The position numbers and the translations under genes were made by a program. A stretch of 8,583 bases of DNA from Geopsychrobacter sp. (GTDB lineage: Bacteria > Desulfobacterota > Desulfuromonadia > Desulfuromonadales > Geopsychrobacteraceae), in assembly GCA_021647445.1 (NCBI GenBank), contig JAKIUS010000044.1, forward strand, positions 1 to 8,583, written 5' to 3'. Below the pieces are notes generated by a model. The model worked only from the letters and a program-made list of their open reading frames with translations. It ran no database searches and was not told where the DNA came from. Below are positions 1 through 7,031 of this stretch, one piece after another. The first letter of the stretch is position 1, and each line of letters starts with the position of its first letter.

Positions 1-552
1 ATAGAGAATAAAGGATTAACTGGTCGGGCTTACTTTGATGCGCGCTGGAAAGTATCCACCAAGAAGAACCTGCAAGGTTATGCACTCTATGATCAATCGC
101 TGCACAATGCTGCAAAAAACCTGAAACAATCCAATATGATGCCGGTGATTGTTGATAATCAACCTGAAGTTTTTCAGGTCGGTGAAGCCCCGCATGCGGC
201 ACTCTATTGCGGGTGGTACAGCCTGGCGAAATACGTTGATGCTTTTGTTTGGCAAAAAGGCGCAATCGGTTATCATCTGGCCAGCGCTGAGTGTTCCACT
301 CTAAAAAAGAAAGGGAGCCAGGTCTGGTGTAAAAGGATGCTGGAGGAGGGCGTCGCTGCGACCATCGGCCCGGTGTATGAGCCCTATATTCAGGGTTTCC
401 CCGTACCTGAAGTTTTCTTTAAATATCTGACCGACGGCTTTTATTCATTGGCCGAAGCCTATTATTTGAGCCTTCCGTACCTTTCTTGGCAGATGGTGCT
501 GATAGGGGATCCTCTGTATCGGCCGTTCCGGACGCTATCAAGAACGAAGTAA
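1..552 (+). CDS. TIGR03790-family protein, C-terminal part (5' end outside window)
   Basis: The frame is open from base 1 and gives 183 residues before the TAA at 550-552, so the true start lies upstream; the internal ATG at 136 is not the start. Visible conserved-looking blocks include GLTGRAYFDARW near the left edge, a central APHAALYCGWYSLAKYVDAF, SAECSTLKKKGSQVWCKRML, and the terminal SWQMVLIGDPLYRPF. From memory these match TIGR03790, an uncharacterised family reported only in genomes with PEP-CTERM/exosortase systems. That agrees with xrtA lying 72 bases downstream on the same strand. No membrane segment or PEP-CTERM signal is seen in the visible part. The biochemical function is unknown. 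The family call is fairly secure; a functional claim is not possible. Confidence 0.85.
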   Translation: MENKGLTGRAYFDARWKVSTKKNLQGYALYDQSLHNAAKNLKQSNMMPVIVDNQPEVFQVGEAPHAALYCGWYSLAKYVDAFVWQKGAIGYHLASAECSTLKKKGSQVWCKRMLEEGVAATIGPVYEPYIQGFPVPEVFFKYLTDGFYSLAEAYYLSLPYLSWQMVLIGDPLYRPFRTLSRTK

Positions 553-624
553 GGATACTTTCTCTTGATCTTCTCCTGCAAAAACGGTAACTTGTCTCAT
601 ATTTTTTTTATTTAAGGGGGGTGC

Positions 625-1476
625 ATGCTGGCTGATCTTGGTGTTTTAAATTCTCTTCAGAAACATCGCTGGATGATTCTGGCGCTACTGGCTCTGCTCG
701 GGCTGACCTATGCGCGTGTCATTCCAAGTATGGTTGGCCAGTGGAATGAGGATCCAAACTACTCCCACGGCTTTCTGGTTCCCTTTGTTTCGGCTTATTT
801 TCTGTGGCAGAAACGTCACGAACTCTCCCTGATTAAAATCCGACCGAATAACCTTGGACTGCTCGTTATTCTTGGTAGCCTGTCGCTGCTGATTATAGGT
901 TTCGCCGGCACCGAATATTACTCGATGCGCACATCACTGGTGTTTCTGATTGGTGGAATTGTCCTTTATCTCTGTGGCTGGCCGTTATTGAAGGGGTTAT
1001 CTCTGCCGATCGGCTTTCTGTTTTTTATGGTGCCGCTGCCTTATATCGTCTATGACGCACTGGCGTTTCCGCTAAAACTGTTTGTGGCGAAGTTTTCGGT
1101 AGTTGCATTGAAGCTGATGGGGGTTGTGGTCTGGCGTGAGGGGAACATTATCAGCTTTCCGGAAACGGTTCTGGAGGTGGCAGATGCCTGCAGTGGTTTA
1201 AGATCGCTGATGTCGCTGCTGGCACTGGCTGTAGCTTTTGCTTTTTTTACCCAGAAAACCGTTCCTAGGCGACTGTTTCTGGTCTTCATGGCCCTGCCAA
1301 TTGCTATATTCACCAACATGTTGCGGGTGATCGGAACCGGATTTCTGGCCCAATACTACGGCGCGGCGGCGGCTGAGGGTTTTTTTCATGAATTCGCCGG
1401 GCTGGCGGTCTTTGCTCTGGCGATGCTGCTGCTGGTTGTTACAGGAACACTGATACGCAGGGGAGGGCAGCTGTGA
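625..1476 (+). CDS. xrtA: Exosortase A (EpsH/XrtA), polytopic membrane transpeptidase-like sorting enzyme
   Basis: A 283-residue, strongly hydrophobic protein with about eight membrane segments. The exosortase catalytic triad is visible: Cys189 in DACSGLRSL, Arg234 in NMLRVIG and His255 in FFHEFAG. The N-terminal DPNYSHGFLVP block (43-53) is also typical of the family. Exosortases are proposed to recognise and cleave C-terminal PEP-CTERM signals at the cytoplasmic membrane and pass proteins on to the envelope or exopolysaccharide. The XrtA subtype is inferred from the adjacent epsI, prsK and prsR. The ATG at 625 is preceded by a good Shine-Dalgarno (AAGGGGG, 614-620). The length suits a stand-alone XrtA, without the EpsI domain that some XrtA proteins carry fused. 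It is probably co-transcribed with epsI. Confidence 0.95.
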   Translation: MLADLGVLNSLQKHRWMILALLALLGLTYARVIPSMVGQWNEDPNYSHGFLVPFVSAYFLWQKRHELSLIKIRPNNLGLLVILGSLSLLIIGFAGTEYYSMRTSLVFLIGGIVLYLCGWPLLKGLSLPIGFLFFMVPLPYIVYDALAFPLKLFVAKFSVVALKLMGVVVWREGNIISFPETVLEVADACSGLRSLMSLLALAVAFAFFTQKTVPRRLFLVFMALPIAIFTNMLRVIGTGFLAQYYGAAAAEGFFHEFAGLAVFALAMLLLVVTGTLIRRGGQL

Positions 1477-2102
1477 AAAATTATCGTTTTTACGTGCTCT
1501 TTATCATGTTGGCGCTGACCGCTGCCTTTATTGCCCAACATCGAGATGTATCGGTGCCTGTCTCTCAACCTTTAACCGATATCCCTTTGCGGAAGGCACA
1601 GTGGCACATGATCCGGCAGACGCAGTTTGACGAGCGGGTGCTGGCAGTACTCAAGCCATCCGACTACTTGTCGCGGATCTACGTCGATGAGCAGGGCAAC
1701 CGGGTTGGTCTGTATCTGGGGTATCATGGCGGGGGGCCGGGAATCGGGCCTATCCATTCGCCCAAACAGTGCCTGCCGGGCAGCGGCTGGAACCTGCTGA
1801 GCGACAAAACCTCTGTCGTTATGGTCGATGGTGAGTCGGTGAACTTAGTTGAGGCTATCTATCAGAACGGCGACGCGCGACAGCTTTTTATCTACTGGTT
1901 TCAGGTGATGGGCGAATCGTTGGACAGCGAGTACAGTCTGAAGTTTCTCGAAGTGAAAAATTCTATTCTACACAACCGCCGTGATGCGGCCTTTATCCGC
2001 TTATCAATCGATATTGGGGACAACCTGGATGTTGCTCTTGAAAGCGGAAGGCGTTTTGTGCGGGATTTTTATCCTTCGATCCTTGCGGTTCTTCCCCGCT
2101 AA
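1473..2102 (+). CDS. epsI: EpsI family protein (exosortase A partner)
   Basis: 209 residues from a GTG start whose last two bases lie in the xrtA stop (GTGA, 1473-1476), with a purine-rich ribosome site (GGGGAGGG) just upstream; translational coupling to xrtA is likely. An N-terminal hydrophobic helix (about residues 5-21) acts as a signal anchor, leaving the rest in the periplasm. The hallmark EpsI motif HSPKQCLPGSGW is at 95-106, including Cys100, and an aromatic YW pair (141-142) follows. EpsI proteins accompany, or are fused to, exosortases in PEP-CTERM and exopolysaccharide loci. The molecular role is unresolved; assisting XrtA processing is an inference from that association. The length is normal for the family. 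Confidence 0.93.
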   Translation: MKNYRFYVLFIMLALTAAFIAQHRDVSVPVSQPLTDIPLRKAQWHMIRQTQFDERVLAVLKPSDYLSRIYVDEQGNRVGLYLGYHGGGPGIGPIHSPKQCLPGSGWNLLSDKTSVVMVDGESVNLVEAIYQNGDARQLFIYWFQVMGESLDSEYSLKFLEVKNSILHNRRDAAFIRLSIDIGDNLDVALESGRRFVRDFYPSILAVLPR

Positions 2103-2135
2103 GAACAGTCTTGCAGAAATATGCTTCTTTGCCCG

Positions 2136-2150
2136 AAGGAGGGCAGGGTG
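2136..2150 (+). other. Orphan Shine-Dalgarno plus GTG upstream of prsK
   Basis: AAGGAGGG (2136-2143) sits four bases before GTG (2148-2150), the best ribosome site in the epsI-prsK gap. The frame it opens runs 79 codons to a TGA at 2385-2387, out of frame with prsK and overlapping its first 188 bases. The encoded peptide is arginine-rich and resembles nothing I recognise. It may be chance, or a short leader reading frame that keeps ribosomes near the weak prsK start. I do not call it a gene. Confidence 0.25.
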
Positions 2151-2199
2151 GGGATCTTTTTTCGACTGTATCGGCTCAGTCTCAGTTACGGGATAGTAG

Positions 2200-4251
2200 A
2201 TGTTGGAATTATCTCTTATCATCATCGCGAGCGTTTTTGTCCTCGGTTATTGTGGTTATCTGCTCAGTCGGCGCCCTCTGGAGCTGTCTTCTGCGCTGCT
2301 TGCCGCTGGTCTGCTCGCCAATCTTCTGATCGGTATTTTCGATCTGCTGGCGGTTCGGCAGCCGCAAAGCCTCTTCCTGTGGCGTAATGCTGGGCTCGCT
2401 TGCGAAGGACTCTTGCCACTCATCTGGTTTCTCTTCTCCCTGACCTTTTACCGTGCTGGAAAGTTGCGTGATATTAGCGTTCTGCAACGCTTTGTGCTGT
2501 GTGGTTCCCTGGCATTTGTTTTCTGTTCCTTGTTTTTTTCGCTGGAAAATCTCTACTATTCGCCCGACTTCGCTGAGGAGAAAATACTATTTCTGAATCA
2601 GTCGGCGTATCTGTTCTATATCGGGATAATGGCGTACCTGACCCTAGCAATGGTCAACCTGGAGCGAACCTTCTCGGGGCTGTCGCAACACCAGCGCTGG
2701 CGGGTTAAGCTGGAAATTATCGGTGCCGGCGTGGTGTTGGCAATGTCGGTGGTCTACTACAGCCAGAGCCTGCTCTATCGTTCTCTCGACCTGAGCCTTC
2801 TGACCGCTCGCACCCTGGCCCTGATTCTTGCGGTCGGCCTGATGGCCTATTCGCGCCTGAAGCGCGGGCAGGGTACAAATATCATGCTTTCGCGCACCGT
2901 GGCCTTCCGTTCTCTGGTTGTTCTGATGGTCGGCCTCTACCTGCTGACCCTCGGGCTGCTCGGCGAGGGGATACGCTATCTGGGTGTTCCAGAGCAAAAA
3001 ACCGTTTTTACCGTCATCGGCCTGTTCAGTGCGGTTATGGTATTGCTCCTTTGTCTGTCGGAATCGTTGCGCCGCAAACTAAAAGCTACGCTGCATCGTA
3101 ATTTTTATCGTAGTAAATACGATTACCGTCAGCAGTGGCACAATTTTATCCGGAAAACGTCGGCTACCTATTCGGCCGACCATTTGGAACTGGCGATTTT
3201 GACTCAGTTCTGTGAAACCTTTGGGGTAAAGGGAGGCTCTCTCTATCTGCAGACTAAAGACTCTACTGGCTTTTCTCGCGCGGCACTTTGCGAACTCGGG
3301 TTGCAGCAGGAGAACTTCAACGGTTCGAGCCGTCTTGTCGAGCGGCTTGCCGATAAGGCCGAAATCATTGTACCGACAGAACATCCTGCTGAGCTTCTGC
3401 ATGAAGGAGATCCGCCCGTGGTATTTCATGGCGTATCGGCCTTTGTTCCGCTGCGGCAGGAAACCAAGTTGGAGGGCTTTATCGCCCTGGGATTACCGAT
3501 CAATGAATCAGAAGTCTGGAGTTATGAAGATTTTGAGCTGATGGAGATGCTGGCCAGTCAGAGTATTTCTGCTATTCTCAATCAGCAGCTCTCCGATGAG
3601 TTGGCCACGAATCGCGAGATGGCGGCGATCGGCAAGGTCTCGACATTTGTCCTGCACGATTTGAAAAACCAGGCATCCGGGCTGGCGATGCTGACCGATA
3701 ATGCACGTGACTATTTGGATGATCCGGAGTTTCAGGCCGACATGCTTGAAACCCTTGATGGGACGGTCGCTCATATGCGCGGTCTAATCAGTCGGCTCAA
3801 AAACTTGAAGGAGAATAGCGGTCTTAAGTTTGAATCGAGCGATCTGCTGGCGATTGCACAGGCGGTGATCCGACAGAACGGCAAACAGGGGAAGCTGACC
3901 GGCCGTTCAGTTATCGCCAAGGTTGACGTCGACGAAATTTATAAAGTCATTCTGAACCTGGTGCTAAATGCCCAGGAAGCCGATACGGAAGAGAGGGCGT
4001 TTGAGGTTGAGATCGGAGGTAGCGACCTGGCCTTTATCCGTGTCTCTGACAAGGGGTGCGGCATGACGGCCGATTTTATGCGTGATAGGCTTTTTAAACC
4101 GTTTGAAACAACCAAGCCGGATGGCACAGGGATTGGCCTGTATCAGACCCGTCAGGTGGTCGAAGCTCATGGTGGTCGGATTGAGGTTGAAAGTAAGGTC
4201 GGCTGTGGTTCGACCTTTACCGTCTGGTTGCCGCTGGTATCAAGTGATTAA
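2200..4251 (+). CDS. prsK: PEP-CTERM/exosortase system sensor histidine kinase PrsK
   Basis: 683 residues. Residues 1-290 form a sensor of eight or nine membrane helices (roughly 5-22, 31-50, 66-84, 94-113, 134-154, 172-190, 202-218, 236-254, 268-288). A GAF-like domain follows at about 320-465. The transmitter has an H-box FVLHDLKN with the predicted phospho-accepting His486, an N-box NLVLNAQEA starting at Asn586, a G1 box DKGCGM at 617-622 and a G2 box GTGIGLY at 642-648. This architecture is that of PrsK, the kinase encoded with XrtA. The start is fixed: TAG TAG immediately precedes the ATG in frame (2194-2199), so nothing upstream is possible, although the ribosome site is poor. It lies 97 bases after epsI and 41 before prsR, its presumed phosphotransfer partner. 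The signal sensed is unknown. Confidence 0.95.
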   Translation: MLELSLIIIASVFVLGYCGYLLSRRPLELSSALLAAGLLANLLIGIFDLLAVRQPQSLFLWRNAGLACEGLLPLIWFLFSLTFYRAGKLRDISVLQRFVLCGSLAFVFCSLFFSLENLYYSPDFAEEKILFLNQSAYLFYIGIMAYLTLAMVNLERTFSGLSQHQRWRVKLEIIGAGVVLAMSVVYYSQSLLYRSLDLSLLTARTLALILAVGLMAYSRLKRGQGTNIMLSRTVAFRSLVVLMVGLYLLTLGLLGEGIRYLGVPEQKTVFTVIGLFSAVMVLLLCLSESLRRKLKATLHRNFYRSKYDYRQQWHNFIRKTSATYSADHLELAILTQFCETFGVKGGSLYLQTKDSTGFSRAALCELGLQQENFNGSSRLVERLADKAEIIVPTEHPAELLHEGDPPVVFHGVSAFVPLRQETKLEGFIALGLPINESEVWSYEDFELMEMLASQSISAILNQQLSDELATNREMAAIGKVSTFVLHDLKNQASGLAMLTDNARDYLDDPEFQADMLETLDGTVAHMRGLISRLKNLKENSGLKFESSDLLAIAQAVIRQNGKQGKLTGRSVIAKVDVDEIYKVILNLVLNAQEADTEERAFEVEIGGSDLAFIRVSDKGCGMTADFMRDRLFKPFETTKPDGTGIGLYQTRQVVEAHGGRIEVESKVGCGSTFTVWLPLVSSD

Positions 4252-4292
4252 CGCCATTATACGGGTGAAACTGGAATCTGGAGTTCTATAGC

Positions 4293-5702
4293 GTGGAAAA
4301 ACTACTGATTGTTGACGATACGGCCGAGATAAGAAAGCAGCTTAAGTGGGGGCTGGGCAAAGAGTACAAAGTACTGCTGGCCGAAACGGTCGCTGAGGCC
4401 TTAACGCTTTTTGCGCAACATCAACCGAAAGTTGTCACGCTGGACCTAGGATTGCCGCCAGATTTAGATGGCGCAACCGAGGGTTTGCGGTGCTTGGAGA
4501 CCATGCTCGATCAGCAGCCTGCAACTAAAATTATCGTACTCTCCGGCAACGAGGACCGCAATAACGCTATCATGGCAGTGACGCAGGGAGCGTATGATTT
4601 TTATCAGAAGCCAATCGAACTTGCGGAACTGAAGGTTATTTTGCGTCGCGCCTTCCATCTGGCCGACTTAGAAGCCGACTACAAAAACCTGCAGGCTGTT
4701 GTTCGGGGGAATGAACCGGGACTGCAGGGAATATTCGGTGAATGTCCGGCTATGCAAGAGATCTTTAAGACCATCCGCAAGGTAGCAACGGCAGATGTGG
4801 CGGAAATGGTGCTGGGTGAAAGCGGTACTGGCAAAGAGATGGTGGCCCGCGCCATTCATGCTCGAGTTCTGAGCAAAAATGGTCCTTTTGTGCCGATCAA
4901 CTGCGGCGCGATACCGGAGAACCTGCTTGAATCCGAGCTGTTTGGGCATGAAAAGGGCGCTTTTACCGGCGCTCAGACCCGTGTCCTGGGCAAGGTTGAA
5001 TATGCCCAGGGCGGCACCCTGTTTCTGGACGAGATCGGCGAGATGCCGGCCAGCCTGCAGGTGAAACTACTGCGCTTTCTGCAAGAGCGGATTATACAGC
5101 GCGTCGGCGGCCGTGAAGATATCGCAGTGGATGTGCGGATTCTGTCCGCGACCAATATCGACATTATGCCTGCGATCTCAAACGGTACCTTCCGCGAAGA
5201 TCTCTACTATCGTCTGGGAGTCATCTCGTGTGAACTGCCGCCTTGGCGCGAGCGAGGGGAGGATATCCGTCTGCTTGCGAACCTGTTTCTGCAAAAATAT
5301 ACCCAGGAATGCGGTAAGAAAATTCGTGGATACAACAACAATGCCGTTCGCGAGTTGCGCGATTATGCTTGGCCGGGCAATGTGCGGGAACTCGAAAACA
5401 AGGTCAAGCGTGCGGTGGTTATGGCGGAGACATCGATTGTCGACGCGCGTGATTTCGGCTTTGTTCGCACGAGCCTTGAACCTGCCTCTGTTGAAAAAGA
5501 GCAAGCAGCAGAGAGTTATTTTGATTTCTCCGGTCTCACCCTCAAACAGGCGCGGTCGCGGGTTGAGCGGGAGTTGCTGGTCAACGCTATCGAGGAGAAT
5601 GACGGGAATGTTGCCAGAACGGCCGAACTTCTAGGTGTCAGTCGTCCCACCCTGTACGATCTGATGAAGAAACACGGCCTGCATAATTCGGCAGAGACCT
5701 GA
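4293..5702 (+). CDS. prsR: PEP-CTERM system sigma-54-dependent response regulator PrsR
   Basis: 469 residues from a GTG start with CTGGAG at 4278-4283 as a ribosome site. The receiver domain (1-125) has the acidic pair Asp8-Asp9, phospho-acceptor Asp51 and Lys106. The AAA+ activator domain has Walker A GESGTGKE (175-182), the sigma-54 contact loop GAFTGA (222-227) and Walker B LFLDEIGE (243-250). A Fis-type helix-turn-helix lies at about 435-463. All catalytic motifs look intact. PrsR is therefore an NtrC-class activator of -24/-12 promoters, phosphorylated by PrsK. In XrtA systems PrsK/PrsR are associated with control of PEP-CTERM and exopolysaccharide genes. Some family members diverge in the receiver domain; this one keeps the key residues. 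No -24/-12 promoter was found in the window, so its targets lie elsewhere. Confidence 0.96.
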   Translation: MEKLLIVDDTAEIRKQLKWGLGKEYKVLLAETVAEALTLFAQHQPKVVTLDLGLPPDLDGATEGLRCLETMLDQQPATKIIVLSGNEDRNNAIMAVTQGAYDFYQKPIELAELKVILRRAFHLADLEADYKNLQAVVRGNEPGLQGIFGECPAMQEIFKTIRKVATADVAEMVLGESGTGKEMVARAIHARVLSKNGPFVPINCGAIPENLLESELFGHEKGAFTGAQTRVLGKVEYAQGGTLFLDEIGEMPASLQVKLLRFLQERIIQRVGGREDIAVDVRILSATNIDIMPAISNGTFREDLYYRLGVISCELPPWRERGEDIRLLANLFLQKYTQECGKKIRGYNNNAVRELRDYAWPGNVRELENKVKRAVVMAETSIVDARDFGFVRTSLEPASVEKEQAAESYFDFSGLTLKQARSRVERELLVNAIEENDGNVARTAELLGVSRPTLYDLMKKHGLHNSAET

Positions 5703-5719
5703 AGTCTCTACCGAATTAT
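5683..5719. terminator. Candidate bidirectional terminator hairpin between convergent genes
   Basis: A 16-base-pair stem with one mismatch pairs 5683-5698 with 5704-5719 around a five-base loop. The left arm covers the last codons of prsR and the loop contains most of its stop. The opposing Fn3 gene ends 11 bases away at 5730. The position between convergent genes suits a shared terminator, but neither side has a proper U-tract, so efficiency is doubtful. Confidence 0.5.
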
Positions 5720-5729
5720 ACCGCGCCGT

Positions 5730-6617
5730 TTAATTGGCTGTGGTGGTGAACTTGTAGGGCAAACTCTGATATTGTGAACCGGTTTGATCTGTCGCCACCA
5801 CCTTCCAGTAGTAGGTCGTGGCGGGTTGCAGATCGTTGGCGTAGTAGTCGCTCAGTGTACCGGTTTGAACCACCACGGTTGTGCTGGTAGGTATCGGTGT
5901 TCCACTACCTACAGTCCCGGCACCACCACCTCCTCCGCAGCCAACCAGCGACAAACTCAGCACCAGGGTTGCGACACCGGCCGCCAGGATACGTTTAGGT
6001 TGTTCGCTGCGGGTCAGAGCCACGCCGGAAAGTAGCAGCAATCCCAGCAGCAGGACGATCTGTAGATCTGAGAACGGTGCCTGCGGTAACGACGGCGGGC
6101 TGACGGCCGTTAGCTGCGAATTAGTTCCATAGTAGAGGGTGTAGGTATAGCTATTGCTCGATGTCGGGGGATCAGCCCAATCAAATTGCACCTGGGATAC
6201 CTGCTCGGCGGCACTGCCATTTTCTGGGGCGAGTAGCGGGGGGATCCAGCCGCTGGCGACGATATTGGAGTAGGAACTTTCGTAACCTGCCGCATCGTAG
6301 GCGGTAACGGCAAAGTAGTAGACTTGGCCATCGTCCGGCAGGGTGAGCGAAGCGAAGAGATTATTGTCAACATTGATCGGCGAGTCGACTTTTATCGACG
6401 AGGTGTCTTTGCTGACCCCAGTGCCGTCAAATGGCAGGGTTGGTGATACTGATTTATAATAGATTTTATACCCAGCCACATCCGGGCTGGGAGACTTATC
6501 CCAAGAGAGGTTTTTTTCTAAAGCAGCCGCGCTCTGGGCTAAAACAAGCAGCATGCCCAGTGTGATCAGGACGGAACAAAATGTTTTAATCATCAAATCT
6601 ACTCTCTGTCTGTGCAT
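5730..6617 (-). CDS. Secreted fibronectin type III protein with internal membrane hairpin and lipobox
   Basis: 295 residues. An N-terminal signal peptide (hydrophobic core 12-28, likely cleaved after AQSAAA at 27-32) is followed by one complete Fn3 domain (about 33-122, with LSWDKSPSPDVAGYKIYY and YYFAVTAYDAAGYESSYSN). A second Fn3 domain begins at about 125 (PPLLAPENGS, FDWADPP, YTLYYGTN) and resumes at 252-294 (ATTYYWKVVATDQTG). About 78 residues interrupt it: a hydrophobic helix (185-201), a basic hinge TRSEQPKR (202-209), a second hydrophobic helix (210-226) ending in lipobox LVGC with Cys227, then five glycines and a Ser/Thr/Pro-rich stretch. By the positive-inside rule the hinge is cytoplasmic and both Fn3 parts are periplasmic. 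The start at 6617 is chosen for its strong ribosome site; Met9 has none. A c-di-GMP riboswitch and terminator precede it. Its function is unknown; a cell-surface or matrix role is inferred. It carries no PEP-CTERM signal at the C-terminus. Confidence 0.85.
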   Translation of the reverse strand: MHRQRVDLMIKTFCSVLITLGMLLVLAQSAAALEKNLSWDKSPSPDVAGYKIYYKSVSPTLPFDGTGVSKDTSSIKVDSPINVDNNLFASLTLPDDGQVYYFAVTAYDAAGYESSYSNIVASGWIPPLLAPENGSAAEQVSQVQFDWADPPTSSNSYTYTLYYGTNSQLTAVSPPSLPQAPFSDLQIVLLLGLLLLSGVALTRSEQPKRILAAGVATLVLSLSLVGCGGGGGAGTVGSGTPIPTSTTVVVQTGTLSDYYANDLQPATTYYWKVVATDQTGSQYQSLPYKFTTTAN

Positions 6618-6622
6618 AATAA

Positions 6623-6628
6623 CCTCCC
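6623..6628 (-). promoter_or_regulatory. Ribosome binding site deciding the Fn3 gene start
   Basis: GGGAGG on the minus strand lies five bases before the ATG at 6617-6615. The alternative in-frame ATG (Met9) has no comparable site, so translation should begin at 6617. Confidence 0.85.
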
Positions 6629-6789
6629 GGACCTCAGCAAGAAACGTTCCTGCATCTTGAGCTGCTCTAACTGCCTGTCATGATGAGATGCTTGCGTCCG
6701 ATGATAATTTTTGAGCAGGGGAGGCGTGTACTTTGAACTACAGTAAGGGGTGATTACTGCCACAGTCCCTTTATTCCGCCGACCCCAAT

Positions 6790-6825
6790 AAAAAAACGCG
6801 CATCTCGTTACCGGAGATGAGCGTT
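6790..6825 (-). terminator. Intrinsic terminator of the riboswitch leader
   Basis: On the minus strand AACGCTCATCTC (6825-6814) pairs with GAGATGCGCGTT (6806-6795), twelve pairs with one mismatch, around the loop CGGTAAC. Seven uridines (6796-6790, two of them paired) follow. It starts about 40 bases after the aptamer and lies about 170 bases before the Fn3 start codon, so it is the natural expression platform for transcriptional control. Whether ligand promotes or prevents termination cannot be read directly. Confidence 0.88.
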
Positions 6826-6865
6826 CAGAGCTTGAGGAAGTACGGGTGGCAGAAGCTTAGAAAAC

Positions 6866-6950
6866 ACACTCTTCGGCAACCCGGCTATCCCTGTCTTTAT
6901 GGGACCCGTGGTTTTGCGTCACCAGATTGCTCTGGCTTTGCCCTTATCGG
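6866..6950 (-). promoter_or_regulatory. Cyclic di-GMP-I (GEMM-I) riboswitch aptamer
   Basis: The minus strand carries the GEMM-I signature in order. AAGGGCAAAGCC (6945-6934) is followed by a stem CCAGA/TCTGG closed by the GNRA tetraloop GCAA (6930-6927), then GACGCAAAACC (6920-6910). A second arm has CCC (6903-6901) pairing with GGG (6891-6889), and the 3' block ATAGCCGGGTTGCCGAAG spans 6888-6871. These correspond to the conserved GGGCAAACC, GACGCAAAGCC and GGUAGCSGGGUUACCGA segments of the known family, including the tetraloop that docks into the second arm. CUC in the 5' flank and GAG in the 3' flank may extend the closing helix. It senses cyclic di-GMP in characterised members. It lies in the leader of the Fn3 gene, with a terminator downstream. 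The outer boundaries are approximate. Confidence 0.93.
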
Positions 6951-6969
6951 AGATAATCGATATTCAGTT

Positions 6970-6982
6970 GTGTCTACGACAC
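6970..6982. repeat. 13-base palindrome in the riboswitch leader
   Basis: GTGTC-TAC-GACAC is a perfect 5+3+5 inverted repeat. It lies between the candidate transcription start and the aptamer, about 20 bases upstream of the aptamer core. It could be a small operator or a leader hairpin. It is short enough to arise by chance. Confidence 0.35.
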
Positions 6983-7031
6983 TCCTTTTCTGATTAGCCT
7001 TATTTTTACTTATCTATTCTTAGACTTAAAT

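Noticed and set aside
565..593. Possible promoter TTGATC-17-TAACTT before xrtA
   Set aside because: The -10 matches poorly and the gap is only 72 bases in a co-directional gene series; too weak to report.
5113..5634. 173-codon frame inside prsR
   Set aside because: Same-strand shadow of prsR; Cys/Arg-rich with no domain and no ribosome site considered convincing.
5784..6132. Two plus-strand open frames opposite the Fn3 gene
   Set aside because: Antisense to a gene with clear signal peptide and Fn3 domains; composition mirrors its glycine/threonine codons.
6951..7031. Second, tandem GEMM aptamer
   Set aside because: No GGGCAAA or GACGCAAA blocks occur upstream of the first aptamer.
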